Positions 1 through 4,129 of a stretch of 6,356 nt of DNA are shown here, piece by piece. Source of the stretch: Rickettsiales bacterium (GTDB lineage Bacteria; Pseudomonadota; Alphaproteobacteria; Rs-D84); assembly GCA_031267375.1 (NCBI GenBank), contig JAIRZE010000001.1, forward strand, positions 1 to 6,356, given 5' to 3'. A program made the position numbers and the translations under genes. Numbering within the stretch: the first letter of the stretch is position 1; every line of letters begins with the position of its first letter. Under the pieces are notes generated by a model, which worked only from the letters and a program-made list of their open reading frames with translations, was not told the origin of the DNA and ran no database searches.

Positions 1-102
1 AGCGATGACGGGGTATGGGTCATAATGCTTTTTTTTACCCATACCCCGCCCACTTCGTGGGCACCCCTTTCCGTGGGAAAGGGGATTTTAGACCGAGCTT
101 AA
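1..102. repeat. Palindromic intergenic repeat, copy 1 (left end outside window)
   Basis: Three hairpins follow one another. A perfect 12-bp stem (9-20 with 37-48) has a 16-nt T-rich loop. A 6-bp stem (48-53 with 57-62) has loop TTC. A 9-bp stem (64-72 with 76-84) has loop GTG. The unit ends at 81-102 in GGGGATTTTAGACCGAGCTT followed by AA. The same end recurs at 1651-1670 and, inverted, at 3259-3280; the hairpin order recurs at 3259-3421 and 6223-6356. The start of the unit lies before the window: bases 2-9 match the 3' arm and flank of a hairpin seen whole at 6265-6279. It is a non-coding repeat; whether it is mobile is inference. Confidence 0.85.
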
Positions 103-112
103 TAATTAAAGT

Positions 113-242
113 TGGTACACATTAAACCACCGTATAAAGTGTACCAGTTTGAAGAGATGAGAAAACAGAGAATTCTGGGATTTTCCGGAAGCGAGAGCAA
201 TAAAAAACTGGTACACTTTATACGGTGGTTTAATGTGTACCA
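113..242. repeat. Perfect 38-bp inverted repeat around a 54-nt spacer
   Basis: Bases 113-150 are the exact reverse complement of 205-242. The spacer 151-204 shows no ORF and only minor palindromes. Each arm is itself a small inverted repeat: GGTACAC (114-120) faces GTGTACC (139-145), and the right arm does the same with longer flanks. It can therefore be read as two inverted copies of one hairpin unit or as a 130-bp element with terminal inverted repeats. No convincing target-site duplication is visible. Exact identity of the arms suggests recent origin or selection for pairing. Confidence 0.9.
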
Positions 243-249
243 GTTTTTT
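202..249. terminator. Candidate bidirectional intrinsic terminator
   Basis: AAAAAACTGGTACAC (202-216) pairs over all 15 bases with GTGTACCAGTTTTTT (235-249), giving a strong stem with an A run on one side and a T run on the other, the form of a bidirectional Rho-independent terminator. The 18-nt loop is larger than usual. The nearest + strand gene upstream lies outside the window. On the minus strand it would stop transcripts from the extended -10 at 267-272. Confidence 0.5.
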
Positions 250-266
250 GCTTTGTTTATGCCACT

Positions 267-272
267 ATTATA
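267..272 (-). promoter_or_regulatory. Candidate minus-strand extended -10 promoter
   Basis: Read on the minus strand, this is TGGTATAAT: a perfect -10 hexamer preceded by a TGn extension. No good -35 is visible at 16-18 nt, which extended -10 promoters tolerate. A transcript would start near 260, run leftward and meet the hairpin and T run at 249-202 within about 60 nt, so it could yield a very short RNA. It rests on sequence match alone in an AT-rich region. Confidence 0.35.
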
Positions 273-352
273 CCAGATTTCATAATGGTTTGAAAATGGA
301 AAATTTGTTTTTTATTTCTTAATATAAAAGAACCGCCCCCAACAAATACCTT

Positions 353-379
353 TTTACAATCTTTGTTTTATGATATAAT
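353..379 (+). promoter_or_regulatory. Promoter of the amidase gene
   Basis: A perfect TATAAT lies at 374-379. TTTACA at 353-358 is a -35 candidate with a short 15-nt spacer; TTTTTA at 351-356 gives 17 nt but matches less well. A start about 7 nt after the -10 falls at 386-387, at or next to the ATG at 388. With CCCCCAA before the ATG and no Shine-Dalgarno, the transcript is probably leaderless. Confidence 0.65.
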
Positions 380-387
380 TCCCCCAA

Positions 388-1554
388 ATGGAATTCGGGC
401 GCAGAACCTTTATCAAAATCGCAGGCGGCGGAATTTTGGCAATCTCTTTTTTGCCGCGCGTGGCTTTTGCCGCCAGAAATACCCTGCTCTCTTTGCGCAC
501 CGGCGCCCAGCCCGGCGGCAAGACTCGCCTGGTCATTGAAACCGCAGCGCGGCCGTCTTATTCCATATCTTATCCGGAAAATCAGCTGATCGTCAGTCTT
601 TCAAATTGCGCCGGCGATACAGGCATAAAACCAAATCTGTCCGGCGGTACCCTGATAAAAACAGTTTCTCAGAACCAAGCCGGCGACTCTTTGCAAATAG
701 TCGCCGCGCTGACCAAGTCCGTATCTGAAATTCCAAAAAGCGGCATTATGATTCTGGAACCAAATGGCGACAACAAATACCGCCTGGTTTTGGATTTTGT
801 CGCGGGCACAAACACCACAAGCAAAACAACAACAGCGGCCGCCACGACGACAACAACCGCGCCCGCAAAAACCAACCGCAAGCCGGTCATAGTAATTGAC
901 GCGGGGCACGGCGGCAAAGACCCGGGCTGCATCGGAAAATCCGGCGTAAAGGAAAAGACCATTGTTTTGGCGGTTGCGAAAAAACTGCGGGATAAACTGA
1001 ACTCTACTGGATACAAAGCAATTTTGACGCGCGATTCTGATGTGTTCCTGAACTTGGACACTCGCGCCGGCATTGCGGAAAAAAATCACGCGGACTTGTT
1101 TTTATCTTTGCACGCGAATGCGAATCCCAGCCGCAGTATGAAAGGATTTTCAATTTACACTCTGTCAAAAAATGCGTCTGATGAAGAAGCAAAAAAACTG
1201 GCGGATGCGGAAAATGCCAGCGACAAGATTGATGTTGACGGGTTTGAAAAATTTGAGCCGGATATTCGCAACGCGCTGGGCGCTTTGCAACAGCACGCGG
1301 TGTCGGAATTATCAGTGGAATTCGCGGCGGATGCGGCGCGCGCTTTCCGCAAGGAATCCATAGAGCAGCAACCGGGGCCGTCCGTGCGGCACGCAGCGTT
1401 TGCGGTCTTGCGATCCACGATACCAGGGGCTTTGATAGAGCTGGGGCATTTATCCAACGCGGTGGAAGAAAAACTTTTGGGCACGGACGCGCATCAGAAC
1501 AAGCTGGTCGCGGCAATTGCAAAGTCTTTGAACGAGTATGAGTTTGATGTTTAA
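388..1554 (+). CDS. amiC: N-acetylmuramoyl-L-alanine amidase, AMIN + Amidase_3, Tat-exported
   Basis: This periplasmic zinc amidase cuts the bond between N-acetylmuramic acid and the stem peptide, the step used in daughter-cell separation. The 388-residue protein starts with a twin-arginine signal (GRRTFIK, residues 4-10), a hydrophobic stretch (11-23) and a likely cleavage site after AFA (26-28). An AMIN-like domain spans about 31-140; in the family it directs the enzyme to the septum. A Thr/Ala-rich linker follows (141-160). The Amidase_3 domain runs from 166 to the end, with zinc ligands H174 (DAGHGG), E189 and H242 (SLHANA) and catalytic E351 (ALIELGHLSN). The insertion around 260-330 matches the place where AmiA/B/C proteins carry a regulatory helix over the active site, so EnvC/NlpD-like activation is plausible but inferred. 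The start fits the Tat motif but has no Shine-Dalgarno. The gene stands alone, with structures on both sides. The symbol follows domain type, not proven orthology. Confidence 0.93.
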   Translation: MEFGRRTFIKIAGGGILAISFLPRVAFAARNTLLSLRTGAQPGGKTRLVIETAARPSYSISYPENQLIVSLSNCAGDTGIKPNLSGGTLIKTVSQNQAGDSLQIVAALTKSVSEIPKSGIMILEPNGDNKYRLVLDFVAGTNTTSKTTTAAATTTTTAPAKTNRKPVIVIDAGHGGKDPGCIGKSGVKEKTIVLAVAKKLRDKLNSTGYKAILTRDSDVFLNLDTRAGIAEKNHADLFLSLHANANPSRSMKGFSIYTLSKNASDEEAKKLADAENASDKIDVDGFEKFEPDIRNALGALQQHAVSELSVEFAADAARAFRKESIEQQPGPSVRHAAFAVLRSTIPGALIELGHLSNAVEEKLLGTDAHQNKLVAAIAKSLNEYEFDV

Positions 1555-1564
1555 TTAGACGCAT

Positions 1565-1644
1565 CTGGTGGTGTGCCTTTCTCCGAAAGGCACCTGCAAT
1601 AACGGCGACCTTGGGACAAGGTCGCCCCACCAGGCAATTTTTTT
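1565..1644 (+). terminator. Three-way-junction structure with T run behind the amidase
   Basis: CTGGTGG (1565-1571) pairs with CCACCAG (1627-1633) and encloses two perfect hairpins: a 9-bp stem 1573-1581/1585-1593 with loop TCC, and a 10-bp stem 1604-1613/1617-1626 with loop GGA. A run of seven T follows at 1638-1644. The position just after the stop codon and the T run suggest an amidase transcription terminator. The elaborate shape also suggests a separate repeat family; its CCTTTC...GAAAGG hairpin resembles the ones in the palindromic repeats. Confidence 0.55.
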
Positions 1645-1670
1645 GAAAGGGGATTTTAGACCGAGCTTAA
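1645..1670. repeat. Solo end of the palindromic repeat family
   Basis: Bases 1645-1670 (GAAAGGGGATTTTAGACCGA followed by GCTTAA) are identical to the right end of copy 1 (77-102) and to the inverted left end of the full copy at 3259. The rest of the element is absent: the sequence to its left is the unrelated three-way-junction structure. This is either a deletion remnant or a composite in which one end was reused. Confidence 0.8.
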
Positions 1671-1707
1671 TTTTTTTCCCTGTGTTCCTTGTTCCTTTCT
1701 TTTCCCC

Positions 1708-1737
1708 TTGCATTCCGGGCAGCGCGGATGCTATAAT
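1708..1737 (+). promoter_or_regulatory. Upstream promoter of the cysS leader
   Basis: TTGCAT (1708-1713) and a perfect TATAAT (1732-1737) are separated by 18 nt. Predicted start is about 1744, at the ATG of the 18-codon leader ORF, so that ORF would be leaderless. The promoter lies 134 bases before cysS and faces it. Confidence 0.6.
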
Positions 1738-1743
1738 AAACCT

Positions 1744-1800
1744 ATGATTCAAAAGACAAAAATCTTTTCATCTTTTATTTGTTGCCCGGCGGGCAAATAA
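1744..1800 (+). CDS. Putative cysS leader peptide with tandem Cys codons
   Basis: An 18-codon ORF reads MIQKTKIFSSFICCPAGK and stops with TAA at 1798-1800. Codons 13 and 14 (TGT TGC, 1780-1785) are adjacent cysteines, placed at and inside the 5' arm of a hairpin (1782-1796), and the next gene makes Cys-tRNA. That is the layout of amino-acid leader peptides in transcription attenuation, where a ribosome waiting for charged tRNA changes RNA folding. The ATG lies six bases after TATAAT, so translation would have to be leaderless; no ribosome-binding site is present. Against it: the ORF is tiny, the stop codon lies right behind the hairpin so that even unstalled ribosomes would cover it, and the region also contains promoter-like sequence. 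Treat it as a hypothesis. Confidence 0.35.
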   Translation: MIQKTKIFSSFICCPAGK

Positions 1801-1804
1801 TTTT
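1782..1804 (+). promoter_or_regulatory. Candidate attenuator hairpin in the cysS leader
   Basis: TTGCCC (1782-1787) pairs with GGGCAA (1791-1796) around loop GGC, followed by ATAATTTT, a weak U-rich tract. A second hairpin, TGGGC (1813-1817) with GCCCA (1821-1825), lies downstream. Cross pairings are possible: 1784-1787 with 1814-1817, and 1791-1794 with 1821-1824. Two mutually exclusive folds can therefore be drawn. Termination strength looks modest because the U tract is interrupted. Confidence 0.35.
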
Positions 1805-1811
1805 CTATACT
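1782..1811 (+). promoter_or_regulatory. Alternative proximal cysS promoter
   Basis: TTGCCC (1782-1787) and TATACT (1806-1811) are spaced by 18 nt and would start transcription near 1818, giving a leader of about 53 nt. This reading competes with the attenuator reading because the same bases form the hairpin. Both may be real if cysS has tandem promoters. Confidence 0.4.
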
Positions 1812-1859
1812 TTGGGCGCGGCCCATATCAAATCTGCATTATCATACACTAACACAAAA

Positions 1860-1863
1860 AAGG
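1860..1863 (+). promoter_or_regulatory. cysS ribosome-binding site
   Basis: AAGG at the end of an A-rich stretch, 7 nt before ATG 1871. It supports that start, which also fits the family's N-terminus. Confidence 0.6.
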
Positions 1864-1870
1864 CATTAAT

Positions 1871-3262
1871 ATGACCCTGAAAATTTACAATGTTTTAACC
1901 CACAAAAAAGAAGAATTTGTCCCCTTGGAACCCGGGCGCGTGAAAATGTACGCCTGCGGAATAACAGTATCCGGCGACGCCCATATCGGACACGCCTTGC
2001 AATCCGCCGTATTTGATATGATTGACAGATATTTGAAGCACAAGGGATTTGATGTAAAGTATGTTCGCAACTATACCGATGTGGACGACAAAATCATTGC
2101 CGCGGCCGCAATCACCGGTGAAAATCCAATCGCATACGCCGAAAAATACATCGCAAAGACAGATAGCGAGCTGGACGCGCTGGGCAGCGCCCGCCCGGAC
2201 ATTATGGCGCGCGCGTCAGAAAGCATTCCGGAAATAATAGACTTTGCGCAAAAGCTGATTGACAAAGGCTATGCATATTCCACCGAATTCGGCGATGTGT
2301 ATTTCAAATTATCTGCGTTTTCTGATTATGGAAAATTATCGCGCGTGGATGCTGATAAAAACGAATCCGGCGTGCGAAAAAGCGTAGAGCCCGGCAAGCT
2401 TGACGACCGCGATTTTGCACTTTGGAAAAGCGCAAAGCCCGGGGAAATCAGCTGGGACAGCCCCTGGGGTGCGGGTCGGCCCGGCTGGCACATTGAATGC
2501 AGTGCGATGAATTTGAAACATCTGGGCGAACAGATTGACATTCACGGCGGCGGGCGCGATTTGGTATTTCCGCATCACGAAAACGAAATCGCCCAGACCG
2601 AGGCGCTGACCGGAAAAAAGTTCGCGAACTTTTGGGTTCACTGCGGCTTGGTAAAGGTCAATGGGCAAAAGATGAGCAAGTCGCTGGGCAACGGAATTTC
2701 TTTGCAGGATATTCTGGCAAAGTACGACGCGGACACTATCCGTTTTGGCCTGCTGCGCAATACTTATTCATCGGACTTGGACATAACCGACAATTATTTT
2801 GCGGATGCAAAGCGCCAGATTTACAAAATGTATTCCGCCTTGGCGGACGCGGCAGAAAAAGATCCAGGTTCTGACAATGCCGCGGCAATATCGGAATTCG
2901 CGGCGGAATTTGAAAATGCTATGGATGATGATTTTAATACTTCCGCGGCGTTTGCGGCTTTGTTCAAAGCTTTTGCAAATCTGCCGGCGAATCCCGGATT
3001 ATCCAACAAAATCGTGGAATTGGCCGGAATTTTCAATATTTTGCAGAAAAATCCGAAAGAATATCTGGCGAATATTCGTGAATCCGCGCTGAAAGCGGCC
3101 GGCATAACGGCAGACGAAATAGCAGACAGGATAGCGGCGCGCGCGGCGGCAAAAGCGGGACGCGATTTTGCGGCGGCGGACGGCATTCGCGCGGAATTGT
3201 CAGCAAAGGGAATTGTGCTGAAAGATTCGCCATCCGGCACGACTTGGGATGTAGAGGTTTAA
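1871..3262 (+). CDS. cysS: Cysteinyl-tRNA synthetase
   Basis: This cytoplasmic class I synthetase joins cysteine to tRNA-Cys using ATP. Length is 463 residues, close to the 461 of E. coli CysS. The Rossmann catalytic domain shows the HIGH signature exactly (H38-H41) and KMSKS (267-271). The four zinc ligands that give cysteine specificity are present: C29 (MYACGITV), C210 (GWHIECSAM), H235 and E239 (FPHHENE). The DALR-type helical domain covers about 335-395, and the C-terminal part keeps the family's conserved tail (RDFAAADGIRAEL, then GTTW). The stop codon TAA (3260-3262) lies inside the TTAA that opens the repeat at 3259, so the element sits flush against, and partly supplies, the gene end. 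Upstream are a promoter pair and a possible Cys-codon leader peptide. It appears to be transcribed separately from the amidase. Confidence 0.98.
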   Translation: MTLKIYNVLTHKKEEFVPLEPGRVKMYACGITVSGDAHIGHALQSAVFDMIDRYLKHKGFDVKYVRNYTDVDDKIIAAAAITGENPIAYAEKYIAKTDSELDALGSARPDIMARASESIPEIIDFAQKLIDKGYAYSTEFGDVYFKLSAFSDYGKLSRVDADKNESGVRKSVEPGKLDDRDFALWKSAKPGEISWDSPWGAGRPGWHIECSAMNLKHLGEQIDIHGGGRDLVFPHHENEIAQTEALTGKKFANFWVHCGLVKVNGQKMSKSLGNGISLQDILAKYDADTIRFGLLRNTYSSDLDITDNYFADAKRQIYKMYSALADAAEKDPGSDNAAAISEFAAEFENAMDDDFNTSAAFAALFKAFANLPANPGLSNKIVELAGIFNILQKNPKEYLANIRESALKAAGITADEIADRIAARAAAKAGRDFAAADGIRAELSAKGIVLKDSPSGTTWDVEV

Positions 3263-3421
3263 GCTCGGTCTAAAATCCCCTTTCCCCCGGAAAGGACGGC
3301 GGCCGTCTGCCGGGTGCCCCCGCAGGGGGCGGGGTATAGGTCATTTTGCATTTTATTACCCATACCCCGGCGCTACGCGCCACCCCTTTCCGGGGGAAAG
3401 GGGAATTGCCACCGAGTTTAA
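3259..3421. repeat. Complete palindromic repeat, copy 2 (inverted relative to the other copies)
   Basis: The 163-bp unit opens with TTAAGCTCGGT (3259-3269) and closes with ACCGAGTTTAA (3411-3421), an 11-bp terminal inverted repeat with one mismatch; after a 3-base variable gap the match resumes for the CCCCTTTCC part. Inside are five or six hairpins: 3279-3285/3289-3295, 3295-3299/3303-3307, 3316-3321/3325-3330, the central 12-bp stem 3330-3341/3358-3369 (one A-C mismatch, G-U on the other strand), 3369-3373/3377-3381 and 3383-3391/3395-3403. The palindrome at 3295-3307 and its flank seem to be an extra insertion relative to copy 1. Its place behind cysS could also help transcription termination. 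Confidence 0.85.
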
Positions 3422-3441
3422 TACAAAAAATAAAAAAATAA

Positions 3442-3465
3442 ACCGCTTGAAAAAGCGGTCTTTTT
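3442..3465 (+). terminator. Intrinsic terminator upstream of trcR
   Basis: ACCGCTT (3442-3448) pairs with AAGCGGT (3453-3459) around a GAAA tetraloop, followed by CTTTTT (3460-3465). An A-rich stretch precedes it. This is a compact Rho-independent terminator, most simply ending transcription from cysS. Its loop overlaps the -35 box of the next promoter. Confidence 0.8.
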
Positions 3466-3475
3466 GCATTATATT
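3447..3475 (+). promoter_or_regulatory. Promoter of the trcR gene
   Basis: TTGAAA (3447-3452) and TATATT (3470-3475) have the ideal 17-nt spacer. Predicted start is near 3482, giving a leader of about 23 nt that contains the ribosome-binding site. The -35 box is embedded in the loop and arm of the preceding terminator hairpin. Confidence 0.7.
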
Positions 3476-3490
3476 AGCCGCACTATCAAG

Positions 3491-3497
3491 AAAAGGA
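3491..3497 (+). promoter_or_regulatory. trcR ribosome-binding site
   Basis: AAAAGGA ends 7 nt before ATG 3505, a good Shine-Dalgarno match that supports this start. Confidence 0.7.
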
Positions 3498-3504
3498 CAT
3501 CCCT

Positions 3505-4023
3505 ATGAACTATCCGTATATGCCGAAATCCACCGCGCTGTGGCTGATTGAAAATACTGCCCTGACATTTGCCCAAATCGGCGAATTCTGCGGCCTGCAC
3601 GAACTTGAAATCAAAAATATTGCAGATTCAGAAACTCATAAAGTTCAGGGCCTGAACCCTGTTTTGAACGGACAGCTGACACGCGAAGATATAGAGGCCT
3701 GCGAAGCCGATCCGTCCGCCCGCCTGACTTTGCGCTCTGAAATCGTAGAAGCGCAGAAAAAACAGAACAAAAAAGGCACGGGATATACTCCGCAAATCCA
3801 CCGCCAGAACCGCTTGGGCGGCGTTTTGTGGATTATAAAAAACTATCCGGAATTGACCGACGGGCAAGTCGCCCGCCTGATGCGCAGCACCAATCCTACC
3901 GTCGCAAGCGTGCGCAGCAAGACTCACAAGTCTTATTCCAATATTCAGATAACCAGCCCGATCGTGCTGGGCTTGGTATCGGAATCCGCATTGCGCGACG
4001 CACTGGACAAGGCAAAGAAATAA
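3505..4023 (+). CDS. trcR: DUF1013 / TrcR-type transcriptional regulator
   Basis: This 172-residue protein belongs to the DUF1013 family, known from Alphaproteobacteria and labelled in databases as cell cycle transcriptional regulator TrcR. I recognise the N-terminal block (MPKSTALWLIENTALTF at 6-22, then FCGLHELEIKNIAD) and NGQLTREDIEACEADPSARL (55-74). Two helix-turn-helix-like segments can be seen, about 21-41 and 117-138 (LTDGQVARLMRSTNPTVASV), with a basic linker at 84-101 (KKQNKKG). These fit a DNA-binding or RNA polymerase-associated role; the exact targets cannot be read from sequence. There is no signal peptide or membrane segment. The gene has its own promoter, with rpoD 106 bases downstream on the same strand; whether the two share a transcript is open, as the structure between them has no T run on this strand. 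Confidence 0.88.
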   Translation: MNYPYMPKSTALWLIENTALTFAQIGEFCGLHELEIKNIADSETHKVQGLNPVLNGQLTREDIEACEADPSARLTLRSEIVEAQKKQNKKGTGYTPQIHRQNRLGGVLWIIKNYPELTDGQVARLMRSTNPTVASVRSKTHKSYSNIQITSPIVLGLVSESALRDALDKAKK

Positions 4024-4024
4024 A

Positions 4025-4106
4025 GAAAGGACTAAGGACTAAGGACTAAGGACGAAGGGGGGGGCTGCTCCACCTTCGGCCTTAGTCCTTCGGCCTTAGT
4101 CCTTTC
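4025..4106. repeat. Long hairpin built of 7-bp tandem units
   Basis: Four direct AAGGACT units (4027-4054, the last ending in G) form the left arm. The right arm, 4073-4106, is the reverse complement of 4025-4058 with three mismatches over 34 bases and has a two-unit (14-bp) period, alternating ACTAAGG-like and CCGAAGG-like units. The loop (4059-4072) starts inside a run of eight G (4057-4064). The structure fills most of the trcR-rpoD gap. There is no T run after it on the + strand, so a standard terminator is not supported; on the minus strand T-rich sequence follows. Confidence 0.85.
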
Positions 4107-4117
4107 ATAAAAAACAC

Positions 4118-4121
4118 GGAG
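4118..4121 (+). promoter_or_regulatory. rpoD ribosome-binding site that sets the start
   Basis: GGAG (4118-4121) is 8 nt before ATG 4130, ideal spacing. The in-frame GTG at 4121 overlaps this Shine-Dalgarno and has none of its own, so ATG 4130 is preferred. Confidence 0.75.
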
Positions 4122-4129
4122 TGTTTTTG

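Noticed and set aside
113..242. CRISPR array
   Set aside because: The two repeat copies are inverted, not direct, with only one spacer and no cas genes nearby.
601..1089. Minus-strand ORFs inside the amidase gene
   Set aside because: They oppose a gene with complete catalytic motifs, and their Cys/Arg/Val-rich translations resemble no family; they are shadows of the coding strand.
1565..1633. tRNA gene (cloverleaf-like fold)
   Set aside because: Only two internal arms; no anticodon arm, T-loop GTTCRA box or CCA end.
1555..1752. 65-codon minus-strand ORF between amidase and cysS
   Set aside because: It runs through the hairpins, the repeat end and the cysS promoter, and shows no recognisable protein features.
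1738..1870. T-box riboswitch for cysS
   Set aside because: No T-box consensus or specifier-loop architecture, and T-boxes are mostly found in Gram-positive bacteria.
4097..4117. Dedicated rpoD promoter in the gap
   Set aside because: CATAAA-like sequence near 4106 has no acceptable -35 partner; most of the gap is hairpin arm.
4121..4129. Upstream GTG start for rpoD at 4121
   Set aside because: It overlaps the GGAG that serves ATG 4130 and has no ribosome-binding site of its own at proper distance.
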